Source of the DNA: Chthoniobacterales bacterium
Lineage (GTDB): Bacteria > Verrucomicrobiota > Verrucomicrobiia > Chthoniobacterales > UBA10450
Assembly: GCA_025980625.1 (NCBI GenBank)
Contig: JAICXG010000002.1
Span: 1 to 32,377 of the forward strand
Direction of reading: 5' to 3'
DNA: 32,377 bases
Part shown: positions 17,159 through 27,600 of the stretch, piece after piece
Position numbering within the stretch: the stretch's first letter is position 1
How the letters are laid out: every line of letters starts with the position of its first letter
Program-made: the position numbers and the translations under genes
The notes under the pieces: model-generated
What the model was told of the DNA's origin: nothing
The model's database searches: none
What the model saw: the letters and a program-made list of their open reading frames with translations, nothing else

Positions 17159-17803
17159 ATGTTTGAACTCGTTCGCGCTGATATTAGACGCAAGCTCAAA
17201 GGTTATGGCGTTCGACCGGAGGATCAGACCTTCTTTCGAAAGTGGGTCACTCCTTTCCTCGAATTCGGGACCATTGCGGTGATGATGTACCGCTTTGGAT
17301 ACTGGGCTTACAGCGTTCAGATCCCGGTGATTCGCCAAATTCTGATCGCGATCTATCTCTTCACCGATGTCTTTGTCATGATGCTCACCGGGATCAAGAT
17401 TCAGCGGGAGAGCAAAATCGGCCCGGGACTGGTCGTGCACAACTTCTCCTGCATTCACGTTCTCGTGCAAAGCATGGGCCACAGCTGCACGCTCAACCAG
17501 GGCGTCTCAGTGGGCAACGTCCGTGGATCCGGCCGGCCCACTGTTGGTAATAACGTTTACTTTGGCGCCGGCTGCCGCGTCATGGGTGGTGTTACAATCG
17601 GAGATAATGTGGTAGTGAGCGCAAACTCACTCGTCCTGAGTGATGTTCCCAGTGGCTGCACGGTTATGGGAGTCCCGGCGCGAATCATATCTCGTGAAGC
17701 TGTAAGTCCCTATCTCAAGACTCCGGTAGGCCCGACCGGGAAGTCGGCTTCTCCCGACGCAAAGGAGACGCGTGGGGAAATGGCAACCAGCACGGTCAGG
17801 TGA
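17159..17803 (+). CDS. Serine O-acetyltransferase-like left-handed beta-helix acetyltransferase
   Basis: MFELVRADIRRKL and hexapeptide repeats IGPGLVVHNFSCIHV...PTVGNNVYFGAGCRVMGGVTIGDNVVVSANSLVLSDVPSGCTVMGVPARII. The ORF-track start at 16724 reads through the upstream gene in another frame and is spurious. Confidence 0.85.
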   Translation: MFELVRADIRRKLKGYGVRPEDQTFFRKWVTPFLEFGTIAVMMYRFGYWAYSVQIPVIRQILIAIYLFTDVFVMMLTGIKIQRESKIGPGLVVHNFSCIHVLVQSMGHSCTLNQGVSVGNVRGSGRPTVGNNVYFGAGCRVMGGVTIGDNVVVSANSLVLSDVPSGCTVMGVPARIISREAVSPYLKTPVGPTGKSASPDAKETRGEMATSTVR

Positions 17804-19095
17804 CGAGGTCGATCACTCAGGAAAAAAAACGCGCCGGCGGTCACTCGATCGCGATGGTGGCGGCCTGTCCTTTTCCAGCCAATCATGGTTCGGCGGCCAG
17901 TATCCGTGAGATGTCCGATACGCTTACCGACATGGGTCACAATGTGCATATCGTGACCTATCCGACCGGCCAGGAGGAAATCCGGGTTCGTCGCGCCAAA
18001 GTCCATCGCAGCGCGCCGTTTCGAGCGGAGACGAACGCGCGTGTCGGTCCCTCGCCGGAAAAGTTCGGGCTCGACCTGGCTTTGCTTCGGCTGCTTTGTC
18101 GAGTGATTCGACGCGAGCGGATTGATATTATCCACGCGCACAACTACGAGGGGGCGCTGGTTGGCATCGCCGCCAAGTGCCTGACTCGGCGCCCGCTGCT
18201 CTACAACGCCGTCAATCTTATGACGGATGAGTTAGCCGGCTATCGCTTTATCCGACCAGCTTGGCTCGCACATGGAATCGCACGGGGATTGGATTGGTTT
18301 ACACCTATCTTCCCCGATCGCATTACTGCCGTGTCTCCGGAGCTGAGAGACTGGTTCATCCAACATGGAGTGCCAGAGAGCAAGGTCGATATGGTCCCGG
18401 CCGGGATTGAGCCGGACCTGTTTGGCAATCCATCTCCGGAAAAATTTCGGGCGAAGTATCAGCTCGATGGTCAGCCGGTCATCATGTATACGGGCGTTTT
18501 GAATGCCTTCCAGCGGATCGATTACTTACTGCGGGCGTTTGCGGTTGCGCTGCGGGAGAAGCCCAATGCACGGCTGCTTATCGTTAGTCCGCTTGTCTCC
18601 GAAAGCCACGAGCAGGAACATAAAAAACTCGCGGCCGAGCTTGGTATCCTCGATTCGATTATTTGGATTTCGCCACACCCGTTGCAGGAGCTTCCAAGTT
18701 ACCTCGCGCTCGCCGATGTCACAGTTGTTCCCCGGCCGGAATGCCCGGGTCATCCAGTCAAGTTGCTTAACTATATGCTCGCGGGCAAACCGATCGTCTC
18801 CTTTGCCGGTGGGGCCAAGGGTGTTCGCCATCTCTACGACGCATTCATCGTCCCGAACCATGACTACGAAGCTCTCGGCCGAGGCATCGTGGCTTTGCTC
18901 AACGATCGTGCTCTCGCCGCCGAACTCGGTGCCAACGCACGCGCCACCGTTCTGGCCGAATTCGATTGGCGTCAGATTTGCCGAAAGATCGAGCAGATTT
19001 ACGATCAGCTCCTCGGGAACTCGCCGGCGCCGGCAAACTCTCCCGTTCCCGTCGCCGCCGATCTTGATTGCCTGACGATCCGCCATAACGAATGA
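17800..19095 (+). CDS. Family-4 glycosyltransferase
   Basis: ACPFPANHGSAASIREMSDTLTDMGHNVHIVTYP, IDIIHAHNYEGALVG, ITAVSPELRDWFIQHGV, VIMYTGVLNAFQRIDYLL, VPRPECPGHPVKLLNYMLAGKPIV. GTG start overlaps the previous TGA (GTGA). Confidence 0.9.
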   Translation: MTRSITQEKKRAGGHSIAMVAACPFPANHGSAASIREMSDTLTDMGHNVHIVTYPTGQEEIRVRRAKVHRSAPFRAETNARVGPSPEKFGLDLALLRLLCRVIRRERIDIIHAHNYEGALVGIAAKCLTRRPLLYNAVNLMTDELAGYRFIRPAWLAHGIARGLDWFTPIFPDRITAVSPELRDWFIQHGVPESKVDMVPAGIEPDLFGNPSPEKFRAKYQLDGQPVIMYTGVLNAFQRIDYLLRAFAVALREKPNARLLIVSPLVSESHEQEHKKLAAELGILDSIIWISPHPLQELPSYLALADVTVVPRPECPGHPVKLLNYMLAGKPIVSFAGGAKGVRHLYDAFIVPNHDYEALGRGIVALLNDRALAAELGANARATVLAEFDWRQICRKIEQIYDQLLGNSPAPANSPVPVAADLDCLTIRHNE

Positions 19096-19235
19096 GGCGC
19101 CGACTTTCTGCCCACCGCCGCGCGGGTTCATTCTCCCTGCTTTTCCCAATCTGGGAGAGGTGCATGATTTGCTCTCGACAATTTTCTTCCCGTCCCCTAT
19201 GAACTGTATCCCACCACCGCAAAGTCATTGACATT

Positions 19236-20432
19236 ATGGAAACGATAAAGCCGGCGGATCAACCGCCCACACCCGCAAGCAGTGAGACGTTTGCCCGCCG
19301 CCCTGCCACCACAGAAATGAAGCGCTCGCACTGGATCATCTTTTTCGTCATCTGCCTGATCCTCGGCATTCTCGTCTTCGCCACCGTCGTGCATCTGATC
19401 GGCACAGCACCGGCAACGGCACGGCTGGTTAAGGCCCCGTCCCCGGTTGAAACCGTGCCGGTGCGCCGTCAGGACCTGAACGAGGTGATCGGCGGCAGTG
19501 GCTCGGTCGAACAAGCCCAGACCGTCCAGCTAACGAGTCAGGTCACCGCCCAGGTGCTCGAAGTGCCGGTCAAGATCGGCGATATTGTAAAAAAGGGCGC
19601 CCTGCTCGTGCGCTGGGACGATCGTTTGATTCAGGCGACCCTTGAGGCCAACCGTGCCTACGTCGAGTCCAACAACATCAAGATTCAGGATGAATCGCGG
19701 CAGGTGCAACGTTACAAGGCACTCGAACAAAAAAACATGGGCACGCCGCTGGAATTGGAAAAAAGCGAGATGGCTCTGGCAGACGCCAAGGAAGCGCTCG
19801 CCAAAGCTACTCTTTCCCTGCGCCAGGCTGAGATCGACCTCGAGCACGTGAAAATGCTTTCACCTCTGGACGGCATCGTCCTGGAGCGCCTCGTTAATCC
19901 CGGTGAAAACACCCATCGCGATCAGATCGTGATGAAGATTGGCGCGCTCAATAACGTCCTCCTCGGCGCCAAGATCAGCGAAGATAAGATGCATTCGGTG
20001 CAACTGGGATTGTCGGCCGACGCCAGTTTCCCGGCCTTTCCCGGTGAAGTTTTCCACGGCAAGGTGGTCAAGATTGATCCAAACATTGATCCGGTGACTC
20101 GGACCTTTACGACTTACGTAGAGATTAAAAATGCTGACTTTCGTCTCAAGCCGGGTCTCTCGGGGTTTGCCCGCATTGCTCGCTCCGCCAAAGATGTGCT
20201 CGCGGTGCCCAGCATTGCAATCATGAATCCGTCCGGCGAGCAAGCTTCAGTCTTTGTCGTTGATAAAACCAATCACGCGCAGGTGCGAAAGATCCGTCCC
20301 GGCATTGTCGTTGATGCCATGACTGAAGTGAGGGATGGCTTGAAGCAGGGAGAGAAGGTTGTGACAGTCGGGCAACTTTACCTCAAGAATAATGACAAGG
20401 TCCGGACCACGGAGAACTCGCTTGAGAAATAA
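19236..20432 (+). CDS. HlyD/MFP-type periplasmic adaptor subunit
   Basis: Single N-terminal TM, VETVPVRRQDLNEVIGGSGSVE, QVLEVPVKIGDIVKKGALLVRWDD, coiled-coil, LSPLDGIVLERLVNPGENTHRDQIVMKI, KVVKIDPNIDPVTRTFTTYVEI. Confidence 0.88.
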   Translation: METIKPADQPPTPASSETFARRPATTEMKRSHWIIFFVICLILGILVFATVVHLIGTAPATARLVKAPSPVETVPVRRQDLNEVIGGSGSVEQAQTVQLTSQVTAQVLEVPVKIGDIVKKGALLVRWDDRLIQATLEANRAYVESNNIKIQDESRQVQRYKALEQKNMGTPLELEKSEMALADAKEALAKATLSLRQAEIDLEHVKMLSPLDGIVLERLVNPGENTHRDQIVMKIGALNNVLLGAKISEDKMHSVQLGLSADASFPAFPGEVFHGKVVKIDPNIDPVTRTFTTYVEIKNADFRLKPGLSGFARIARSAKDVLAVPSIAIMNPSGEQASVFVVDKTNHAQVRKIRPGIVVDAMTEVRDGLKQGEKVVTVGQLYLKNNDKVRTTENSLEK

Positions 20433-21816
20433 GCTCGCGGCCACTCTCGTCCTCTTCTTTTCTGCTGCTCTTTGCGCGCTCGGTGGTGCCGGTGCGGAGC
20501 ACCAGTATGTGACTGTGCCGTCCCGCCCACTCACTCTCAAGGACTGCATTGCCTTAGCCCTAGACGAGAGCCCCGCACTGGAGGCGAGCCGGCTCGATGT
20601 CACCTCCGCCACTGAAGAAGCGCGCGCCGCCCGAGGTGAGGCCCTCCCTTCGCTCACTGGCCGGGGGACCTATCAGCTTTTTTCTGGCAGCCCGGTCAAC
20701 AAATTTGCGATTGTTAATACGACGACTGGACTCGCGATCAACCCAAGTAATCGGAGGCCCACCACCGACAACGGGATCGATCTTGGCTCGGTCGAGGTCT
20801 ATTCGGCCCACCTTTCCTATCCGTTGTTTCGCGACGGCAGCATCCTCGGTTTCAACACCGCCCCGGCCGAAGCCAGTAAGTTGGCTCTGCGGCGAAACCT
20901 CGCCTGGACGGCCAAACTGCGCCGGGAAGATGTGATCGCTCGCATCACTGACGCCTACATTACGACCGTCTCAGCCGTGAACCGCGCTAGTTATGCCGCC
21001 CGTCGGGTTACTCTCCTCAAAAAACAGGTCGATATCACCGAGGAGCAGCAGAAACAGGGTTTGATGTTGCCAATTGACCTGAAGCTTGCCCGCAACCAAT
21101 ACGCCGGCGCGCAGACGCTCTCGACCATCCTCCGCCAACAAGCGGTCGCGGGAAAGATCCAACTCGCCCGCGCGCTCGGCTTTGATAACACTGATGAGCT
21201 GAAACTGTCCAATCAACTCCCCGAACCGCCGGCGCCGCCGAGCGCCGCTGAGTTACTTGGGCCCTTGATTAATGAACACCCATCGCTCCAGGCACAAAAA
21301 GCCAAGATCGATGAGGCGCGCGAAGATTATCGTCTGCAACGCTTTCGCCTCTATCCCAGTGTGAACCTGGACGGCTCCGCGGTACATATCGACGACTTTG
21401 GTGACAACGGCGCGGAAGTGTATACCGGCGCGATCAATGTTGATGTGCCAATCTTTGACTTTGGCGCGCAAATGTCGACGACTCGCGCCCGGCTCGCCAA
21501 GTACCAGGCGGAAAGGGCTCGTCTCGGTGCGGTCAAGGACGACGTTACCAGTGAGATCGTCGGGATCTATCAAAGCATCTATGTCTTGAGTCAAAACATT
21601 CTCACTCTGCAGGAAGAAGTGGCGAAAGCCGATCGCGACGTGCAGGTGACGAACTCACAGCAGCAGCAGGGAATCGCCCCACCGCTCACGGCGATTGAGA
21701 AGGAGCTGCACCTGATCGCCAAGCGCGATAACCTCGATGGTCTCGAAGTCCGCCGACTCATGCTCTACGCAGCCCTGCAAAAAGCGGCCGGCGGGGCATG
21801 GAAGTGGACGCAATGA
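20392..21816 (+). CDS. TolC-family outer membrane efflux protein
   Basis: LTLKDCIALALDESPALEASRLDVTSATEEARAARGEALPSLTGRGTYQ and a second OEP-like repeat (HPSLQAQKAKIDEAREDYRLQRFRLYPSVNLDGS). Overlaps the upstream CDS by about 40 nt. Confidence 0.88.
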   Translation: MTRSGPRRTRLRNKLAATLVLFFSAALCALGGAGAEHQYVTVPSRPLTLKDCIALALDESPALEASRLDVTSATEEARAARGEALPSLTGRGTYQLFSGSPVNKFAIVNTTTGLAINPSNRRPTTDNGIDLGSVEVYSAHLSYPLFRDGSILGFNTAPAEASKLALRRNLAWTAKLRREDVIARITDAYITTVSAVNRASYAARRVTLLKKQVDITEEQQKQGLMLPIDLKLARNQYAGAQTLSTILRQQAVAGKIQLARALGFDNTDELKLSNQLPEPPAPPSAAELLGPLINEHPSLQAQKAKIDEAREDYRLQRFRLYPSVNLDGSAVHIDDFGDNGAEVYTGAINVDVPIFDFGAQMSTTRARLAKYQAERARLGAVKDDVTSEIVGIYQSIYVLSQNILTLQEEVAKADRDVQVTNSQQQQGIAPPLTAIEKELHLIAKRDNLDGLEVRRLMLYAALQKAAGGAWKWTQ

Positions 21817-23306
21817 AGCAATCCCAGCGGATTGTAAAAAACGCAGTCACAGGGATCGTCGCTGGAGTTATCGGCGGGGTGGTTTACCTCGCGACCACCA
21901 TAGCGATCGCGCGTAACCCGCATGTTACGGTCCCGGAGTTCGGCAAATACCAATGGGTTTTGGCTTTTGCCATGATTGCCCAGTTAGTGGCTGATTCCGG
22001 CCTCCCCCGTATGATGATTCGCGAGATCGCGAAAGATCCAACCTGCGTCGCCAAAATCACCGGAGCGGCCGCCGGTCTCATCTGGTTCATCTCGCTCATT
22101 GTCTTTCTTATCGTCGGAGTGCTTTCCATCTTTCTGCCTTTCGATCGCGACATGAAGATCGCGATCATGCTAATGACCTTTGCCACGCTCGCGACCTTCC
22201 ACGGGGCCGGTTACAGCGCGGTGCTCCGGGCTTTCGAAGATAACGAGCTGAACTACGTCGGATTCATCATAAAGCAGGTCCTGCTCCTGTCATTCATCCT
22301 CGTCATGCTTTACTTCCGGACCGGATTGATTGGGTTTGTTATCGCCCATCTCACTTCCAATCTCGCGCTCTGGGCCTTTTATCACATTCTCGTCTCCAAG
22401 TTCTATACCAAGGTCAAGCTGCAAGTAGACCTGCCGCTTTGGAAAGAGTTGTTTCTTACGGCCATCCCGATGGGCGGCGGAGTCATGCTCCGCCAACTGG
22501 CCCTGCACATCGATATCTTTGTTCTTGGCCTTATGACCAACATGCAAACCGTTGGTCTCTTCGGCGGACCTTATCGTCTCAGCTGGTCCTTGCGCACGAT
22601 CCCGCAGACCCTTTCGCTCCCACTTTATCCGCTTTATTCGCGCACGGCCCACTTTTCGCCCCAACGTTTCGGCGAAGTTTATCGCCAAAGCCTGAAGTTC
22701 TTTACTCTGATTAGTGTTCCGTTTGCGGCTTTTTTCATGGCGTGGTCAAAGCCGCTCCTCACCCTCGCGCTTGGTGCGCGCTTTCTCCCAGCTCTGCCCG
22801 CGATGCAACTACTCGGCCTCGGCTTGATCCCCTTCTTTGTCTCGTGTCTCTTCCAGTATCTTTTTGCCGCGCTCGACGCGCAGAAGAGCTTTTTCTCGAG
22901 CACGCTGGTTGGTTCTGTGGTTCGAGTTATTCTGCTCGTCACTCTCATCCCGCGCTATCATCCTCCTTATGTCGCTCCCGCGATCGCCTTTGTTTGTGCT
23001 GAAGTCCTCACCGTCGGAATGTGGATCGTGCAGTTGAATCGGCTGGGGCAACCCGCGCATGCCCTGCAAATTCTTTGGCGACCAATTGCCGCCGGAGTAG
23101 TCATGGCAGCGATTCTCTATCTCGTGCTGGACGCATCTTTGGCTTGGAAACTGGTGGGAGCGATCGGCGCGCTTCTTAGCTACTGTCTTGTCCTTTGGGG
23201 ACTCAGGACTTTTTCCAGCGAGGAGATTAATCAGGCTCGGGAAGGAATTGCCTTCGTTTCTCCCTTTGTGGCTTCCTGGACCAAGAAACTGAAAGGTGAC
23301 TCGTGA
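21798..23306 (+). CDS. Polysaccharide flippase (Wzx/MVF-like, oligosaccharide flippase family)
   Basis: About 12-14 hydrophobic segments; NAVTGIVAGVIGGVVYLATTIAIARNPHVTVPEFGKYQWVLAFAMIAQLVADSGLPRMMIREIA pattern. Overlaps the TolC CDS end. Confidence 0.85.
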   Translation: MEVDAMKQSQRIVKNAVTGIVAGVIGGVVYLATTIAIARNPHVTVPEFGKYQWVLAFAMIAQLVADSGLPRMMIREIAKDPTCVAKITGAAAGLIWFISLIVFLIVGVLSIFLPFDRDMKIAIMLMTFATLATFHGAGYSAVLRAFEDNELNYVGFIIKQVLLLSFILVMLYFRTGLIGFVIAHLTSNLALWAFYHILVSKFYTKVKLQVDLPLWKELFLTAIPMGGGVMLRQLALHIDIFVLGLMTNMQTVGLFGGPYRLSWSLRTIPQTLSLPLYPLYSRTAHFSPQRFGEVYRQSLKFFTLISVPFAAFFMAWSKPLLTLALGARFLPALPAMQLLGLGLIPFFVSCLFQYLFAALDAQKSFFSSTLVGSVVRVILLVTLIPRYHPPYVAPAIAFVCAEVLTVGMWIVQLNRLGQPAHALQILWRPIAAGVVMAAILYLVLDASLAWKLVGAIGALLSYCLVLWGLRTFSSEEINQAREGIAFVSPFVASWTKKLKGDS

Positions 23307-24631
23307 AGATCCCGAAGCGCCTCGCCCGTTGGTTTGACCGCATCGTAACGTGGTCGGAAGTAGCCGCGCGCATCTGGGCGGATCACTGGCTATTGATAAT
23401 CGGCAGCCTGCTTGTTATCGGGTCGGTTGGTCTTAAATGGGTGCAGTTTCCGTTCACCCATGACCTATCTGGCCTGAGGCTCTCCTTGATCCGAGATCCG
23501 GGAGTCACTCCTCATATCTCGATCTTTGCGACCGGAACTCTGGGCCTCCTGCTGCTACTGGTCGCACTTCTGTTCTGGCGGCGAAACGCCACTCTCCTTG
23601 CTCTGACTGCGTCCATCCTCGTCATGCTTTGGGCCATCGCCCCGGCACAGATTGCTTTCCGCCAGCCCTCGGTCCTTCGTCGACTCACTTACGAGCTTGA
23701 AGTGACACCGGTTTTGAACGTCTTCACCAAGGATTATCTCTTGCAAAATTACGGCACACCAGAGCTCGTGCCGAAACGGCTCGTGCTTTACACGGCCTGG
23801 GGCCGGTTGATGGCCGCCATTTCCTTCATGCGCCTGGGCTGGGATTGCTTTGGTCTGGGCGCCCTTCTCATCGGTATCTACGGCATCAGCCGGCTGCCAC
23901 GCGCGAAGCTGCGCACGACTTTCCTGCTCCTTGCTCTGCCGGTCGGTGCAATGATTATCCTCCTCATCCCGCCTGGCATCGGGCAGCATTACTATAACGA
24001 AGGAATGTTGAATAAGACTCGCGGACGCAATCAAGAAGCCATCGCTGACTTTCGTCGCGCCATGCGCTGGGACCGATGGCACGCCCAGGACGTTGATCTT
24101 TATGCGACCATCGGTCAGCTGCAGAAGCTCGCAGGAGTTTCATCCAATTCCCCCGAACGCCATATCCAGCGTGCAGTCGAGCTGCGCCAGGCTAACGAGT
24201 ATGAGGAAGCCATCTTTGAGTTCAGTCTGGCGGCGGATGCCGGCGGTTGGACGGCATACACTGCGCACAAAGAGGAAGCCGCCACCCGCGTAACTCTCGG
24301 GCTTGCCCTCTATCACGCCGGCGGAATCGGCGCCGCGGTCAAGCAGTGGGAGCTGGCGGTGGCTGAGGATCCGGCGCAAGTCTACGCTCTGTTTTACCTT
24401 GCCCGCGGCTATTACGATATTGCGCTCTATCAAGCCGGGATCGCGGTTGGAGACAAGCTTGCCCCGCTGATTAAGGACCACAACTATGTCGTGGCGAACG
24501 TTTACTCTTTGATAGGCGACTGTTACGCCAAACTCGGAAAGGATGCTGAAGCGCGCATCTATTACAATCGTTCCCTTACGGCCGACCCAATCCTTAATTA
24601 TTGGGCACTCACCGGCCTGGTAGGAGAATAG
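23303..24631 (+). CDS. Membrane protein with C-terminal TPR repeats
   Basis: Several N-terminal TM segments, then TPR-like helices (YNEGMLNKTRGRNQEAIADFRRAMRWD; YAKLGKDAEARIYYNRSLTADP). GTG start overlaps the flippase TGA. Confidence 0.75.
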   Translation: MKIPKRLARWFDRIVTWSEVAARIWADHWLLIIGSLLVIGSVGLKWVQFPFTHDLSGLRLSLIRDPGVTPHISIFATGTLGLLLLLVALLFWRRNATLLALTASILVMLWAIAPAQIAFRQPSVLRRLTYELEVTPVLNVFTKDYLLQNYGTPELVPKRLVLYTAWGRLMAAISFMRLGWDCFGLGALLIGIYGISRLPRAKLRTTFLLLALPVGAMIILLIPPGIGQHYYNEGMLNKTRGRNQEAIADFRRAMRWDRWHAQDVDLYATIGQLQKLAGVSSNSPERHIQRAVELRQANEYEEAIFEFSLAADAGGWTAYTAHKEEAATRVTLGLALYHAGGIGAAVKQWELAVAEDPAQVYALFYLARGYYDIALYQAGIAVGDKLAPLIKDHNYVVANVYSLIGDCYAKLGKDAEARIYYNRSLTADPILNYWALTGLVGE

Positions 24632-24633
24632 CT

Positions 24634-27600
24634 ATGGAAGATGCAACATCTTTGCGCCTGACTGGGGGAAAGAGCTGGCACTGGTCGTGGATTCTGGTCA
24701 TCGCCTGCGGCTTGCTGCTCGGCTACTATGTCCTGGAAACGTATGCCTCGCCCCGGCATCGGCAGTATCAGCTCGATTTTGGTCGCGCCTCTTGGATCGA
24801 ACCCGCCCAGACACCCGCTCCGATCGCTTACTTCCGGAAGGAAATTTACCTCCCGGCCAACCCGGAACAGGCATGGATCCAGATTGCGGCTTCGGATACT
24901 TTTGGCCTGATGGTAAATGGCCATACCGTCGGCACCGGCGGTTCGGTCAAGACTTTCGAAACCGGCATTTACGACATTAAACGCGGCCTTAAGCCAGGCA
25001 CAAATGTCATTGCGGTCTCGGTGTCACGCACGTCCTACCCGGGTCCGGCCCAGTTACTCATTCGCGGTCAGGTAACGGAGCCGGGAGGCAATGTTACTTC
25101 CATCTTATCGGACGAAAGCTGGCGGGTGAGCAACCGGACCGGGATTGTCCAGGGGACCGAAGCGTGGACGTCGCAGCAGGTCGAAGATCAGCTTTGGCCG
25201 AAGGCGCGGCGCTCGCCACTGAACGACCAGCATGTCTCGTTGCGCTGGGTCGACATGAACCCGCGAGTGCTACAGTTACCACTGCTCGGCTACTGGATTA
25301 TGGCGCCAAATGCCGCCTCCGAATCGGTCTTTTCCACCGTCATCAACGCCGATTACACCAGACAGGAAACTTGGATCCAAGTCGCCGCTTCCGGTGACCT
25401 CGACCTGGCGGTGAATGGACACATTGTTACGGTGGCCAGCACCGCTATCTCTGGCGGAAAAAAGCTTCCGCACCTCGCGGCCATGGAACCGACGCCACCA
25501 CCCCTGGCGAAACCGGGTCAGCTTGCAAAAGAAGGGTTCAACCCGGCGAAGCAGAACCAGCCAGCTTTGGAACCGACGACTCTCTCGGCTTATGACATCA
25601 GTTACTGGATTCGACCCGGACCCAACGTCATTGTCGCCGCCGTCCGCAGCGAACATATTCCCGCCTCGTTCTTTGCCGATGGGTTCCTGACCAAGCCAGA
25701 CGGATCTATCTGGCGCTTTTCGACTAACTCTGGATGGGTCGTTGGCGATGAGGCTAAGGCGACCACAAACCCAGCCCAGCAACATCCTGTTCAGATTGGG
25801 AAAGCTGGGACATCGCCATGGGGTTATCTGCCCCAGGAACTCGCGCGGCCAATGGAGCGCGCCGGCTTCGCCAGCTTTTTCGAAGCATGGCTGGTCATCG
25901 GTTTGACACTTGCCCTAGTCATCGCGCTTTGGCTCATTGTCTCGGCAATTGTTTCAGGTTGGCGCGACGAACCGCGAATGGTTTCCATGGCCAGAGACGC
26001 TCTTCTCCACGGGCCAATCGCGGCTGGTCTGCTCCTCCTGCTTCTTCCCAACTATGACCCACGATTCCCGGACGAATGGTCGTTCCAACCTGCAATCGTG
26101 GTGGGAGCGTTTGCGGTCCTTCTTTTGATTCGCCTCCTCCATCTTCTCGTCGGGAAATGGACGCCCGCTGTAACTCGGGCCGGATTCGAGCGCTTCAAAA
26201 CGGGCGCGCAATGGGAGGCGCGTAAAGCCCAGGCAAGAGATCTGGTTTCGCGCAAGCTCCGTCTGCCGGAGTTATTTGAAATCCCATTTCGAGAGTTACT
26301 GCCGTATCTCTTGTTGATCGTGATCGTGTTCCTCGGTTTCGGTCTGCGTTACCACAGCCTGGCCTACATGTCTTTCGACCACGATGAAATGGGACTGGTC
26401 GCAAAGTCGAAGGGCATTCTCATCCTGGGATTTCCCTACACCTCGTTTGCAGGCCTGATTCGATGGCTTACGACTTATGAAGCGGTACCCTACCCGCTCG
26501 CACTCACGGGCTTGTTGTTTGGATATTCCGAGTGGTCGATGCGCTTGCCCTCCTGTTTTATGGGAACGCTTTCCATTGCTGTCATCGGCCTGCTCGGCCG
26601 GCGGCTGTTTGGCTGGCGAACCGGTCTTTTCGCAGCTCTCGTCTATGCCTGTTTACCTCTTAACATCCGCTGGGCACAGAACGCTTTTTATCCAACCCAA
26701 TGCCAGTTTGTGTCTTTGCTGACGGTCTGGCTTTTTTACGAGGCAATTCAGTATCGGCCATTCGATCGCAGGCTTCTCACTGCGGCCACGATCGCATTCT
26801 GTTTTACCTATCTTTCCTGGGAAGGAACAGCATTTCTCCTCCCGGCGCTCGTGATCGCTTTGATTGTCGTGCGCTGGCGAGAGTGGTGGTGGCTGAAAGA
26901 CTTCCATCTTTATCGTTGCCTCTTTTTCATCGGCGCGGTCGTCGTTGCCCAGTACTGCTCGCGCATGCTGGCCGGCGCATCCTATCTCCAGGTCGGATCG
27001 GGTCTCTCAAACCTTACCGGTCCTTCTCTTTTCTTTCTCGCTCCCGGCTATCAGCCGATGTTTTACGTCGACAAGCTTTTACTCTCGGAGAATCATGTCT
27101 TCTTCACCCTTATGATTGTCGTCGGGCTGCCGTTTTGCTGGAAACATCGCGGCTTCCGTTACGTGGTTGTGCTATTGGCGACGTTATTTATCCTGCACAC
27201 AAACTTTCTCGCCGCTCTATCTCCGCGCTACGCCTACTATTACCAGCCATACGTGATTCTCGGCGGGGTAGCCGCAACTATCATGTTGTATGACCGGCTC
27301 GTCGCGCTGGCTCGGTTAGAAGGTGATACCAGCCTGGCGCGGTTCGCCGCTCACGCTACCGGTCTTGCCATGTTGGTCTTGCTCTTCGTCCAGAGCAACG
27401 AGTCGGTCTTGAAGGAGTATGAACTTTCCAGCACCGGTGACACGCCTCAAATGATGAGTCGCCTCAACACCTATCGCTATGATTACCGCGGCGTCGCTCG
27501 TTATGTGATGGATCATGCCCGCCCGGGTGATGTCATTTTTCCCGGCATTCCGCACGTCTTTAACTTCTATGCGGGCGTATCTGGTGACTACTTTCTCGAC

